Shown one piece after another: positions 18,036 through 27,049 of a stretch of DNA of 64,000 nt. Source of the DNA: Methylovulum psychrotolerans (lineage in GTDB: Bacteria; Pseudomonadota; Gammaproteobacteria; Methylococcales; Methylomonadaceae); assembly GCF_002923755.1 (NCBI RefSeq), contig NZ_PGFZ01000010.1:71830-135829 (forward strand), read 5' to 3'. The notes beneath the pieces are model-generated. The model did no database searches, was not told where the DNA came from, and worked only from the letters and a program-made list of their open reading frames with translations. Position 1 is the stretch's first letter. Each line of letters starts with the position of its first letter. Position numbers and translations under genes: made by a program.

Positions 18036-19346
18036 CTAGCCCAGCGTTTCCATGCGGATACGGTTGACTTTGCCGCTGACCGTGGGCAAGGCTTCAATCG
18101 CCCGGATAGCGGCGTTCATTTCTTGTTCCAAGGTGATTTGCGTCAACATAATAATCGGCAAGGCTGTACTGTCTTTAGGCGGCTCTTTTTGGATAATGGC
18201 TTCTATACTGATGTCATGGTCGGCAAGGATTTTTGTGACATCCGCCAATACTCCTGGCTTATCTTCGGCGTTCAGGCGCAAATAATACGATGTTTTAATG
18301 CGTTCCGCCGAAAGGACCGGAATATCCGCCAAGGCATCGGCACGGAACGCCAAATGCGGCACCCGGTTTTCCGGGTCGGAAGTCAAGGCGCGTACCACAT
18401 CAATGACATCGGCGACCACGGACGAGCCAGTCGGCTCAGCCCCTGCACCTGCACCGTAATATAAGGTCGCGCCGACGGCGTCGCCTTTGACCAACACCGC
18501 ATTCATCACGCCGTTGACATTAGCGATCAACCGCCGCTCAGGAATTAAGGTCGGATGCACCCGTAACTCAATGCCCTCGGCAGTTTTGCGGGCAATCCCC
18601 AAATGCTTGATACGGTAGCCCAATTGCTCGGCATATTCAACGTCAATCCGGGCAATTTCGGTAATGCCTTCGGTATAAACCTTCTCAAACTGCAAAGGGA
18701 TGCCAAAAGCAATCGATGCCAATATAGTCAGTTTATGCCCGGCATCAATACCTTCAACATCAAAAGTAGGGTCGGCCTCGGCATAACCCAAGGCTTGGGC
18801 TTCGGCCAACACATCGGCAAAATCGCGGCCTTTATCACGCATTTCGGTCAGGATAAAGTTGCCCGTACCATTGATAATGCCGGCCACCCATTGGATTTGG
18901 TTGCCGCTTAGGCCTTCACGGATCGCCTTAATAATGGGTATGCCGCCCGCCACCGCCGCTTCAAAAGCGACGATTACGCCTTGCTCACTGGCTTTGGCAA
19001 ATATCTCGTTACCGTGGGTGGCAATCAGCGATTTATTGGCGGTGACAATATGTTTGCCGTTGGCAATGGCGGTCAGAATCATATCTTTAACCGTCCCTGC
19101 CCCACCGATGGTTTCCACAATAATGTCGATATCAGGGTCGTTGATGATGTCTAAGGGGTCGGTGGTCAATTGTATATCTTGCGTGTCGCAGATACGCGGT
19201 TTTTGTAAATCTCTTGCCGAGGCGCGGGTAATGATAATTTCCCGTCCGGCGCGGCGGGCAATTTCTGCCGCGTTGCGCTTTAAGATATTGACCGTACCGC
19301 CACCGACAGTACCCAATCCCAACACACCTACTTTTATCGGTTTCAA
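18036..19346 (-). CDS. hom: Homoserine dehydrogenase with ACT domain
   Basis: NAD(P)-dependent reduction of aspartate semialdehyde to homoserine, the branch point to threonine and methionine. GLGTVGGGTVNIL is the nucleotide-binding loop; GIINGTGNFILTEM and EADPTFDVEGIDAGHKL belong to the catalytic domain; the C-terminal ACT domain (KPGVLADVTKILADHDISIEAI) gives feedback control. I chose TTG 19346 (KPIKVGVLG), because GGAG lies 6 bases upstream and it gives 436 residues, the family norm; the more distal ATG 19388 has no ribosome-binding site and adds 14 odd residues. hom leads thrC. Confidence 0.95.
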   Translation of the reverse strand: MKPIKVGVLGLGTVGGGTVNILKRNAAEIARRAGREIIITRASARDLQKPRICDTQDIQLTTDPLDIINDPDIDIIVETIGGAGTVKDMILTAIANGKHIVTANKSLIATHGNEIFAKASEQGVIVAFEAAVAGGIPIIKAIREGLSGNQIQWVAGIINGTGNFILTEMRDKGRDFADVLAEAQALGYAEADPTFDVEGIDAGHKLTILASIAFGIPLQFEKVYTEGITEIARIDVEYAEQLGYRIKHLGIARKTAEGIELRVHPTLIPERRLIANVNGVMNAVLVKGDAVGATLYYGAGAGAEPTGSSVVADVIDVVRALTSDPENRVPHLAFRADALADIPVLSAERIKTSYYLRLNAEDKPGVLADVTKILADHDISIEAIIQKEPPKDSTALPIIMLTQITLEQEMNAAIRAIEALPTVSGKVNRIRMETLG

Positions 19347-19434
19347 AGCAAACTCCAGTTCAGCTAAAAGCTGACCATTATATTTCATAAGCCGTAAGGC
19401 ACAAGCGCGAGTTTACGGTTAGCGGCCTTGAGCC

Positions 19435-19641
19435 TTAGGACGTTTTTACTAATTTCTTACGCACTTTTTTGCTGACCATATTAATAAACTCATCGCTGTT
19501 GTCATAGCCTTGGACTTTGATAAACTCGACTATCGACGCGATTAATTTTTTGGTGTCGGCGATTTCTTGGTGCGAACGTCCGCAACCTTGGCAATGTGTG
19601 CCGTCTTTTGTGCAGAGGTCAGCACAGGGGGTAAATTTCAT
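19435..19641 (-). CDS. DUF1289-like small cysteine-rich protein
   Basis: A 68-residue cytosolic protein. The N-terminal CADLC, then HCQGCGRSHQEIAD, matches the CxxxC...CxGCGR pattern of DUF1289-type proteins, which probably bind a metal or iron-sulfur centre; function is not known. The C-terminus is helical and basic (VSKKVRKKLVK). It lies 88 bp upstream of the hom start on the same strand. The 179-bp gap on its other side, before miaA, carries no feature I can support. Confidence 0.7.
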   Translation of the reverse strand: MKFTPCADLCTKDGTHCQGCGRSHQEIADTKKLIASIVEFIKVQGYDNSDEFINMVSKKVRKKLVKTS

Positions 19642-19820
19642 AACATCTCTCGGATTATTTTAAGTAAATCGGGCGGGGCTTTAGTCAGTGGCCCATTAAG
19701 AATGCCAAGATAGCCGCCACCTTGCGGTAACTTGCCTTATTTTAAAGCTATTTACGGCACAGGACACGAAGAATACGCAATTTTTGCCGATGCATCCGTC
19801 TTATGGTCGGCTTATCGGCG

Positions 19821-20759
19821 TTAAACCAGCAGATGGCGGCCAATGCAGGCAAGGGCTTGGCTGACTAACGCGCTGTCGCCCGTCACCAAATGCTCGGCTT
19901 CGGTTTCTTTACGCAGCCAAGTGAATTGCCGCTTGGCCAGTTGGCGGGTGGCGGCGATGGCCTGCTCGGTCATAGTCTGCCAATCCGTATCGCCATGCAG
20001 ATAGGCCCATACTTGCCGATAACCCACCGCCCTCAGTGCGGGCAAAGCGGCGTTTAAATCGCCGCGCTGGTACAGCACCCTGACCTCCTCGACCAAACCT
20101 TGCGCCAGCATCTGATGGAAGCGTTCGGCAATAATGCCGTGCAGGATAGCCCTATCAGACGGGGCGACCACCAGCTTAAGGATACGGTAAGGGATCGCGG
20201 GGCCGGTATCGGCAAAAAAGTCCGACAAGGGTTGGCCACTTAATTCATAGACTTCCAATGCCCGTTGCACCCGTTGCGGGTCGTTAGGATGGATTCTGGC
20301 GGCGGCTTTAGGGTCTATCGCCGCCAAGCGCTGATGCAAGGCCTCTTTACCTAAGCTTGCCAACTCTTGGTCTAAACGCCGCCTCAGTTCCGGGTTGGCC
20401 GCTGGCAGCACGGCCAAGCCACTACTCAAGGCATTAAAATACAGCATAGTGCCGCCCACCAAAATCGGCAACTTGCCGCGTGCGGTCAAGTCCGCCATCA
20501 AAGCCAAGGCTTGGCTGCGGAATTGTCCGGTGGAATAGGCCTCAGAAGGGTCAAGGATATCGATCAGATGATGGGGAATGCCGCCGCGCTCCTGCGCGGT
20601 CGGTTTGGCCGTGCCGATGTCCATGCCGCGAAACACCAAAGCCGAATCGACACTGATGATTTCGCCATTAAGCTGCTGTGCCAATTGCACCGCTAAAGCC
20701 GTTTTGCCGGAAGCGGTCGGCCCCATGAGAAAAATGGCGGGGGGAAGGGTTAAATCCAT
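19821..20759 (-). CDS. miaA: tRNA dimethylallyltransferase
   Basis: Adds an isopentenyl group to N6 of A37 in tRNAs reading UNN codons. The Walker A-like DMAPP site is LMGPTASGKTAL, followed by IISVDSALVFRGMDIGTAKP, VGGTMLYFNAL and RRLDQELASLG, the standard family order. ATG 20759 (MDLTLPPAIF) gives 312 residues and a family-like N-terminus; GTG 20795, six bases after mutL, would add 12 residues. It follows mutL as in E. coli, where miaA also lies downstream of mutL. Its partner MiaB, which adds the methylthio group to the same base, is encoded at 48.8-50.1 kb. Confidence 0.96.
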   Translation of the reverse strand: MDLTLPPAIFLMGPTASGKTALAVQLAQQLNGEIISVDSALVFRGMDIGTAKPTAQERGGIPHHLIDILDPSEAYSTGQFRSQALALMADLTARGKLPILVGGTMLYFNALSSGLAVLPAANPELRRRLDQELASLGKEALHQRLAAIDPKAAARIHPNDPQRVQRALEVYELSGQPLSDFFADTGPAIPYRILKLVVAPSDRAILHGIIAERFHQMLAQGLVEEVRVLYQRGDLNAALPALRAVGYRQVWAYLHGDTDWQTMTEQAIAATRQLAKRQFTWLRKETEAEHLVTGDSALVSQALACIGRHLLV

Positions 20760-20801
20760 AAATACGGGTTCAGGCAAGGGGGCGGCAAACGGCACAAGGC
20801 C

Positions 20802-22610
20802 TTATTGTCCGCGCAAAAAGAATTTATCCAATTCGCCCGTTGAGAGGGCAATCCAAGTAGGGCGGCCATGGTTGCATTGCCCGCTCCGTTCCGTTTTTTC
20901 CATATCGCGCAGCAAGCCGTTCATCTCCTCAACCGTCAGGCGGCGTTGGGCGCGGATGGCTCCGTGGCAAGCCATTGTCGCCAACAGTTCTTGGATATGC
21001 TCTTGCACCCGTTGGCTCATGCCATGCTCGGACAAATCCGCCAACACATCGCGGAACAAGGTTTCGACATCGGTATGGCGTAACAAAGCCGGCACGGCGC
21101 GTAGCACTATGGTTTCGGGGCCAAAACGGTTAATGTCAAACCCCAAGGCCAAAAAAATGGCTTGGGCCTGTTCGGCCAAGTCGGCTTCGGCAAGGCTGGT
21201 GCTGAGTTTTATCGGCAACAGCAAGGGCTGGCTGGCGACTGTACCTTGCTGATATTGCTGTTTCAGGCGTTCATAAGTGACCCGCTCATGGGCGGCATGG
21301 GCATCCACCAAAATAATGCCCGTGCGCGTCTCCGAGAGGATAAAAATATTATGTAAATGGGCAATGGCATAGCCTAACGGCGGCGCCCCGCCCGCCTCAG
21401 CATCTACCGCTGTCGGTATCGGTAGAGGTTCGGCGGCCAATTGCGCGTAATGCCGAAGCTGCTCTTCAACCTGCAAAGGCAACTGGCTTTGTCTGGCGGG
21501 CGGCGGCTGGTAAACCGCCGCCGTACCGCCCCCTGTCGCCGCCACTGTCGGCGGTAAAGGCGGATGGGAGACCTCAGGTAACGTATGGATAGTCAAATCA
21601 GGATGGCCGGGACGTAAATCCGCCAAGCTACGGTGTAAGGCGCTGAACAAAAAATCATGCACCAACCGCCCTTCCCTAAACCGGACTTCCAATTTGGCGG
21701 GATGGGCATTGACATCAACTAAGGTCGGATCTAAGGTCAGGTATAACACAAATACCGGATGGCGGCCATGAAACAGGACATCCTGATAAGCTTGCTTGAC
21801 CGCATGGGCGACCAGCTTATCCTTAATCAGGCGGCGGTTGACATAAAAAAACTGCATGTCCTGCTGGCTACGCGAAAATGTCGGCAAGCCGACCCAGCCG
21901 GTCAATTGCAAACCGGCTGCGGCAAAATCAATGCTGACGGCGTTATCGACAAAGGCTTGGCCGCACAAGCTGGCGACGCGCTGGATTTGCTGAGCTTCGC
22001 TAAGTGCGGGCTTTAATTTAAAGATTTCCTTTTGGTTATGCACCAAGGTCAGGCCAATATCAAAACGGCTTAAGGCCATGCGTTGCAGTAAAGTTTCGAT
22101 ATGGTTAAATTCGGTTTTTTCCGTCTTTAAAAACTTGCGCCGAGCGGGGGTATTATAAAACAAATCCCTTACTTCAATCGTTGTTCCCGGTGGGTGCGGG
22201 TCGGGTTGCGGGGCAAAATCCTGTTCGGAACCGTCGGCAGCGACCCGCCAAGCGCAATCGCTGGCCGCCGTGCGGGAAATTAGCGTCAACCTCGACACCG
22301 AGCTGATACTGGGCAAAGCCTCACCGCGAAAACCCATGCTGGCGACCTGCTCCAAATCCTGTAAAGAGGCAATTTTGCTGGTGGCATGACGGGACAAAGC
22401 CAGCGGCAAATCGTCTTTAACAATGCCGCAACCATCGTCCCTAATTTTAATCAGCCGGATGCCGCCCTGCTCTATCTCTATATGGATGTGGCCGGCTCCG
22501 GCATCAAAACTATTTTCGACCAGCTCCTTAACTACCGAGGACGGCCTTTCGACAACTTCACCCGCAGCAATTTGGTTAACCAGTTGGGTCGGTAAGGGAT
22601 GTATGCGCAT
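20802..22610 (-). CDS. mutL: DNA mismatch repair protein MutL, endonuclease-type
   Basis: Mismatch-repair coordinator, 602 residues. The N-terminal GHKL ATPase has KELVENSFDAGA, DDGCGI and MGFRGEALPSIS. The C-terminal domain carries DAHAAHERVTYE (Asp436 onward, the DQHAx2Ex4E endonuclease motif with Gln replaced by Ala), ACHGAIRA and CNHGRPTW, all metal-site motifs of MutL proteins that nick DNA themselves, unlike the MutH-dependent E. coli form. A Pro-rich linker lies between the halves. It is 20 bp downstream of the amidase gene, the classic amiB-mutL-miaA order. Confidence 0.96.
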   Translation of the reverse strand: MRIHPLPTQLVNQIAAGEVVERPSSVVKELVENSFDAGAGHIHIEIEQGGIRLIKIRDDGCGIVKDDLPLALSRHATSKIASLQDLEQVASMGFRGEALPSISSVSRLTLISRTAASDCAWRVAADGSEQDFAPQPDPHPPGTTIEVRDLFYNTPARRKFLKTEKTEFNHIETLLQRMALSRFDIGLTLVHNQKEIFKLKPALSEAQQIQRVASLCGQAFVDNAVSIDFAAAGLQLTGWVGLPTFSRSQQDMQFFYVNRRLIKDKLVAHAVKQAYQDVLFHGRHPVFVLYLTLDPTLVDVNAHPAKLEVRFREGRLVHDFLFSALHRSLADLRPGHPDLTIHTLPEVSHPPLPPTVAATGGGTAAVYQPPPARQSQLPLQVEEQLRHYAQLAAEPLPIPTAVDAEAGGAPPLGYAIAHLHNIFILSETRTGIILVDAHAAHERVTYERLKQQYQQGTVASQPLLLPIKLSTSLAEADLAEQAQAIFLALGFDINRFGPETIVLRAVPALLRHTDVETLFRDVLADLSEHGMSQRVQEHIQELLATMACHGAIRAQRRLTVEEMNGLLRDMEKTERSGQCNHGRPTWIALSTGELDKFFLRGQ

Positions 22611-22629
22611 TAAGCCTTAAATCGTTTTT

Positions 22630-23829
22630 TTACAGTGCCGCCATACGGCTATCGATGGGCGCAGATTTTTTAAAATAATCATACACGCCTGCAAAAATGG
22701 CCCTGGCCATTTGCGTCTGGTAGCGCGGATTAACTAAATTCTGCTCTTCCAGAGGATTGGAAATAAAAGCCGTCTCCACCAAAATGGAGGGGATATCAGG
22801 TGACTTAAGGACAATAAACGCGGCTTTTTGCACCGCATCACGATGTAATTGGTTCACTCCGTCAAAATGCCTTAACACACTGTCGGCAACTTGTTGGCTG
22901 GCGGATAAGGTGGCCGTTTGCGACAAATCCAACAGCACCGAAGCCAACACGTCTTCTTTATCGCTTAAATTGACCCCGCCCACCAATTCGGCGGCATTTT
23001 CCGACTTTTCCAGCCAACGGGCGGCTTCGCTGGATGCGCCCTGAGTCGATAAGGTGAATACGGAAGCCCCACGCACCGAAGTATCATTAAACGCATCGGC
23101 ATGTACGGAAATAAACAAATCGGCTTTGGCGGCACGCGCAACCTGCATCCTTTCCCGCAGGCCGACATAATCATCACCCTTACGCACCATCACCGCTTTC
23201 ATACCCGGCTGGGCATCAATCAGCACGGCAAGCTTTTGGGCAATGGCAAACGTGACCACCTTCTCTTCGGTACCTTGCGGGCCATGGGCACCCGGATCAT
23301 TACCGCCATGCCCTGCGTCAATGGCGATAACAATATCACGGCCTTTATGAATAATGGCTTTGGGTTCGGCGGCAGGCTTAAGCTTAGCAACCTTAGGTGC
23401 TACTGCCGCAACGGCTTTAGGGTCATTAGCGGATATCGCCTTATGGGTAAGGTCAACCGTCAAGCGGTGTTCGTTACGGTTATTGGACGATAAGGAGAAT
23501 TTTTCCGGGCTAATGGCTTTTTTTAAATCGATCACCAGCTTTACGCCAGCCGCATCCTGAACCGCCAAACGGGTCTTAGCAAATAAGGGGTGGTCAGCCG
23601 GAGGCTGTTGTAAACTGCCCTGCAAAGCGGCATTTTTAATGACGATGACTAAGCGTGGCGGGTTATCCATAACAAAAACGCGATGCTTAGGTGAGGCCGT
23701 AACGGCAACCGACAGATGGCCTTGTCGATTATCGTAAGCTAATGCCCCCACTTGGATGGGTTCTGGCAACGCCATAGCAGCCCCTGATTGCAAGGCTAAA
23801 ATACACAGTATTTTATGGTAATTTTTCAT
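22630..23829 (-). CDS. amiC: N-acetylmuramoyl-L-alanine amidase (AmiB/AmiC type)
   Basis: Periplasmic zinc amidase that cuts the amide between MurNAc and the peptide during cell separation. After ATG 23829 comes a signal peptide (YHKILCILALQSGAAMA), then an AMIN domain for septal targeting (VFVMDNPPRLVIVIKNA), a linker, and the Amidase_3 domain with IDAGHGGNDPGAHG, the second Zn histidine in FISVHADAF and the catalytic glutamate in ILVETAFISNP. 399 residues, no LysM domain. A TTG at 23841 is an alternative start. It leads mutL-miaA and is preceded by tsaE and nnrE/nnrD. Confidence 0.93.
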   Translation of the reverse strand: MKNYHKILCILALQSGAAMALPEPIQVGALAYDNRQGHLSVAVTASPKHRVFVMDNPPRLVIVIKNAALQGSLQQPPADHPLFAKTRLAVQDAAGVKLVIDLKKAISPEKFSLSSNNRNEHRLTVDLTHKAISANDPKAVAAVAPKVAKLKPAAEPKAIIHKGRDIVIAIDAGHGGNDPGAHGPQGTEEKVVTFAIAQKLAVLIDAQPGMKAVMVRKGDDYVGLRERMQVARAAKADLFISVHADAFNDTSVRGASVFTLSTQGASSEAARWLEKSENAAELVGGVNLSDKEDVLASVLLDLSQTATLSASQQVADSVLRHFDGVNQLHRDAVQKAAFIVLKSPDIPSILVETAFISNPLEEQNLVNPRYQTQMARAIFAGVYDYFKKSAPIDSRMAAL

Positions 23830-23932
23830 AGACAACGCCAAAAAATAATATCTCAGTCGAGATTATATAGTAGCTTATCCTTAGATATATACAAGATATA
23901 TACAAACCGGACTCTCTAAACCGGATGATTTT

Positions 23933-24352
23933 TTACGGCTTACCCCACTCCAAGGTCATCAGCCGTCCATTGCCTTCGGCTTCCAAACGGATGATGATGT
24001 CAGGCGGCGGTAAAAACCCCAAGCCTTTTTCGGCCCACTCGATAAAACACAGGCAAGGCTGGCTAAAATAGTCACTTATACCTATCCATTCCAGCTCTTC
24101 CGGTTCGGCAAGCCGATATAAATCGAAATGGTAGATGGTTTGCCCTTTAATGGCATATTCTTCCACTAAGGTATAAGTGGGGCTTTTGACCGCCCCCACA
24201 AACCCGGCTGCACGCAGATACGCCCGTACCAGCGTAGTCTTACCCGCCCCCAGATCACCTTGCAGAAACACCACAGCTTGCGCGGGTAACAGTTCGCGTA
24301 ATTCGCCGCCTAACTGTTCGGTCGCCGCAGTGTCGGCCAAGTAACGGCGCAT
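23933..24352 (-). CDS. tsaE: tRNA threonylcarbamoyladenosine ATPase TsaE
   Basis: ATPase of the TsaB-TsaD-TsaE complex that makes t6A37 in tRNAs decoding ANN codons. 139 residues with Walker A GDLGAGKTTLVR near residue 33, VKSPTYTLVEEY and YHFDLYRL, then FIEWAEKG, all family hallmarks. Its ATG overlaps the TGA of nnrE/nnrD by one base, so translation is coupled. The order nnr-tsaE-ami-mutL-miaA is the conserved gammaproteobacterial superoperon. Confidence 0.96.
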   Translation of the reverse strand: MRRYLADTAATEQLGGELRELLPAQAVVFLQGDLGAGKTTLVRAYLRAAGFVGAVKSPTYTLVEEYAIKGQTIYHFDLYRLAEPEELEWIGISDYFSQPCLCFIEWAEKGLGFLPPPDIIIRLEAEGNGRLMTLEWGKP

Positions 24353-25839
24353 CAGTGGTTAACCAAACGCCGTAAATGCGGCATCAGATCACTGGCAAGC
24401 AAGCCGCGCTCACCGTCTTGCATCGCAGCCATATCGGCGGCTTTACCGTGGATATACACGCCTTGCTGGGCGGCATCTTTTAACGAAAAACCTTGTGCCA
24501 ACAATCCGGCTATAACGCCGCACAGCGCGTCCCCCATACCGCCTGAAGCCATGCCCGGATTACCGCTAGTGGATACGCCAATATCATCGGCGGTGGCGAT
24601 TAACGTACCCGCCCCCTTAAGGATGGCGATGCCGCCATATTTTTTTTGGACATTGGCGACCACCGTAAAACGGTCTTCTTTTATTTTCGCTATGGGCAAG
24701 TTCATCAACCGTGCGGCCTCGCCGACATGCGGGGTCAAGATACTCCGGTAAGGGGTCAGCAGCAGATTGTTATGTGCAGCCGGAATTTTCGCCAGAATAT
24801 TGAGGGCATCAGCATCAATCACCGATACCTTCCGGGAATGGATCACCGCCAATAACAATTCCTTTGCCCAATGGCTTTGGCCTAGGCCGGGGCCGATAAC
24901 GACTACATTGGCTTTTTCCAACAGGCTGGTCAGTTGCTCGGCATTATCGACACCGTGACACATCAGCTCAGGGCGGTGGACACTGATAAATCCGGTATGC
25001 TCTTTACGCGTGGCGACACTCACCAAACCCGCCCCCACCCGCAAAGCGGCTTCCGACGCTAACATTACCGCCCCAATATAGCCACGGTCGCCACCAATCA
25101 CCAGCACATGACCATTTTTGCTTTTATGTATACAGCGGTCACGGCGCGGAAAAGTCTTCGGTAAGACCCGATACACCGTGGATTGCACATCCTGAAAGAC
25201 TTCTTCCGGCACATCCAATGAGGCATAAATAATGTCCCCACAATATTCCGCCGCCTCTCCTGTCAGCAAACCCCGTTTCAGGCCAATAAAAGTCACCGTA
25301 CAATCGGCCTTAACGGCTGCTGCCAGGACGGTTCCGGTATTGGCATTCAGGCCGGACGGCAAGTCTACCGAAATCACCGGGCTGGCGCTGTCATTAATCG
25401 CTTGGATAGCCGCCAGATACTGGCCAGTCACCGGCCTGTCCAGTCCGGTGCCGAATAACGCATCGACAATAACATCCGCGTTTATAGGCTGCCCCAAACT
25501 GAACGTGCTGACGCTACCGTGTGCCGCCCTATAGTGTTGGTAGGCGGTTAACGCATCCCCTTTCAACACATCCGGGCTAACCAAAGCGTAAACGTCAACG
25601 GACAAACCCGCTGACAAAGCCAACGCGGCGGCAATATAGCCGTCCCCGGCATTATTGCCTGCCCCACAAAAAACCGCAACTGTCCGCGCGTGCCGCCATT
25701 TTTTATGCAGTTGGGCAAAAACGGCGGCACCGGCTTTAGTCATCAGCGCAAAACCGGAAATGCCCCGCTGATGGATAAGCCGCTGTTCGAGTTCCTGAAT
25801 TTGTGCCGTGTTGTACAGTGTCGGCGGTAGTGTTTGCAT
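24352..25839 (-). CDS. nnrDE: Bifunctional NAD(P)H-hydrate epimerase / dehydratase
   Basis: Repairs damaged hydrated NADH and NADPH. The N-terminal half (YjeF_N, epimerase) has FCGAGNNAGDGYIAA and IVDALFGTGLDRPV; the C-terminal half (ADP-dependent dehydratase) has HVLVIGGDRGYIGAV, ANVVVIGPGLGQS, LTPHVGEAARL and the catalytic GNPGMASGGMGDALCGVIAG. 495 residues, the normal fused length. It is probably the first gene of the nnrDE-tsaE unit; a 240-bp divergent region separates it from the carbonic anhydrase gene. Confidence 0.95.
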   Translation of the reverse strand: MQTLPPTLYNTAQIQELEQRLIHQRGISGFALMTKAGAAVFAQLHKKWRHARTVAVFCGAGNNAGDGYIAAALALSAGLSVDVYALVSPDVLKGDALTAYQHYRAAHGSVSTFSLGQPINADVIVDALFGTGLDRPVTGQYLAAIQAINDSASPVISVDLPSGLNANTGTVLAAAVKADCTVTFIGLKRGLLTGEAAEYCGDIIYASLDVPEEVFQDVQSTVYRVLPKTFPRRDRCIHKSKNGHVLVIGGDRGYIGAVMLASEAALRVGAGLVSVATRKEHTGFISVHRPELMCHGVDNAEQLTSLLEKANVVVIGPGLGQSHWAKELLLAVIHSRKVSVIDADALNILAKIPAAHNNLLLTPYRSILTPHVGEAARLMNLPIAKIKEDRFTVVANVQKKYGGIAILKGAGTLIATADDIGVSTSGNPGMASGGMGDALCGVIAGLLAQGFSLKDAAQQGVYIHGKAADMAAMQDGERGLLASDLMPHLRRLVNH

Positions 25840-25905
25840 AAAATTATTTTGTTAAAATGACCGCAGAATAATCCAATTCCCAACAAGTCCGGCATTTTTG
25901 CCGTT

Positions 25906-25933
25906 TTGGGTTTTCAAAGACATTTTTTATGAT
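25906..25933 (+). promoter_or_regulatory. Possible sigma70 promoter for the carbonic anhydrase gene
   Basis: TTGGGT, a 16-bp spacer, then TATGAT, about 150 bases before the start of the carbonic anhydrase gene. The match is by eye only. Confidence 0.3.
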
Positions 25934-25962
25934 ACATTAAAGACCGCTAAGATGCTTATAAG

Positions 25963-25981
25963 GCCTAAAACCCTTTTAGGC
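25963..25981 (+). promoter_or_regulatory. Leader hairpin upstream of carbonic anhydrase
   Basis: GCCTAAAA (25963-25970) and TTTTAGGC (25974-25981) form a perfect 8-bp stem with a CCC loop. It lies in the presumed 5' untranslated region, 98 bases before the ATG. There is no U-run; an mRNA-stability or attenuation role is possible but unsupported. Confidence 0.4.
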
Positions 25982-26079
25982 GCTTGGCAATGAATGATAT
26001 GGGATTGGATATCCAAACAATTTGTTTCATGTCCATTCCTTAAGCAACTTATAACTATAAAGAATCCTGAGGAAAACCC

Positions 26080-26652
26080 ATGAGTAACGTATTAAATGAA
26101 GTGCTGCTGGCAAACCGCGGTTACGCGGCCAGTTTTGACAAAGGCGACCTGCCTATGCCTCCAGGACGGCGTTTTGCCATTTTGACCTGTATGGACGCAC
26201 GACTGGACCCTGCCAAATATGCCGGCTTGTCAGAAGGCGACGCGCATGTTATCCGTAATGCGGGTGGCCGAGCCAGTGATGATGCCATACGCTCCTTGGT
26301 CATTTCCTACAAACTGCTCGGTACCCGCGAATGGTTTGTTATCCACCATACCGATTGCGGCATGGAAACCTTCACAGACGACATTATGCGCGGCTTACTG
26401 GCCTCCAGCTTAAAAACCGCCTCAGTTGACGAACACGGCTGGCATGACTGCTGCGAAGGCCCAGGCTCCGCCGAAGCCAACCACATTAGCTGGCTGACCA
26501 TTAAAGACCAAGCCCAAAGCGTTTTAGAAGATGTCCAACGCATTAAAGCACATCCCTTAGTGCCTAGCGACATTCCGGTTTACGGCTATATTTATGACGT
26601 TAAATCAGGCCGCCTGATCGAAGTGCCGGAAGCCACCGCCGCCGGCAAATAA
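26080..26652 (+). CDS. Beta-class carbonic anhydrase
   Basis: Interconverts CO2 and bicarbonate in the cytosol. 190 residues with the beta-class zinc ligands: Cys and Asp-Arg in TCMDARLDP, then HHTDCGM (His and Cys), and VIRNAGGR between them. Length and motif spacing fit the compact prokaryotic clade in which the Asp-Arg pair controls access to zinc. ATG 26080 has GAGGAAA about 8 bases upstream. It has a 240-bp upstream region with a hairpin and a candidate promoter, and ends at a convergent terminator. It could supply bicarbonate for carboxylases or handle CO2 from C1 oxidation. Confidence 0.93.
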   Translation: MSNVLNEVLLANRGYAASFDKGDLPMPPGRRFAILTCMDARLDPAKYAGLSEGDAHVIRNAGGRASDDAIRSLVISYKLLGTREWFVIHHTDCGMETFTDDIMRGLLASSLKTASVDEHGWHDCCEGPGSAEANHISWLTIKDQAQSVLEDVQRIKAHPLVPSDIPVYGYIYDVKSGRLIEVPEATAAGK

Positions 26653-26661
26653 GGCAAAAGC

Positions 26662-26690
26662 AGCCGTGCCGGCATTAGTGCCGCACGGCT
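26662..26690. terminator. Bidirectional terminator hairpin
   Basis: AGCCGTGC (26662-26669) pairs with GCACGGCT (26683-26690); after a bulged C an inner GGCA/TGCC stem continues, with a TTAG loop. It sits between two convergent genes and overlaps the stop of the minus-strand one. Confidence 0.65.
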
Positions 26691-26976
26691 ACTCTTTATC
26701 GATCCATTCCTCTAAGGCCGCAATGATGCTCTTCGCTTGGTCTTTGCTGGAAATATTAAACTTGGATTTTTGCTGATATTCCCCGTTGCGTTTTTGGTAA
26801 CGGCGGATAGTATATTTATCCGGGCCGTATTCTTCCTTAGCGCGGTTCCAATCCTGATAACGGTACATCACCGTCGCCCAAGCCCCCTTGGTCAAAACTT
26901 TTTTATCCAGTTCCTTAACGGTCTCAATATCGCCGTCCTGATAACTTACCGTCAATTCATCTACTGTTTCAGCCAT
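26689..26976 (-). CDS. Conserved-looking small hypothetical protein
   Basis: A 95-residue protein I do not recognise. ATG 26976 (MAETVDELTVSYQDG) has GAGGAA 5 bases upstream, which decides the start over a longer in-frame form. It is rich in charged residues, with a beta-strand-like N-terminal half, a central WATVMYRYQDWN and RRYQKRNGEYQQKSKFNISSK, then a helix (DQAKSIIAALEEWI). The pattern of a small basic beta sheet followed by a helix could suit nucleic-acid binding, but this is only an impression. No signal peptide or membrane segment. Confidence 0.6.
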   Translation of the reverse strand: MAETVDELTVSYQDGDIETVKELDKKVLTKGAWATVMYRYQDWNRAKEEYGPDKYTIRRYQKRNGEYQQKSKFNISSKDQAKSIIAALEEWIDKE

Positions 26977-27049
26977 GTTATTCCTCAACTATTACCAAAT
27001 GGTTCGGAGTCTATCATATCGCCCGGCAATATCCGCTTAAAAAACGGCG

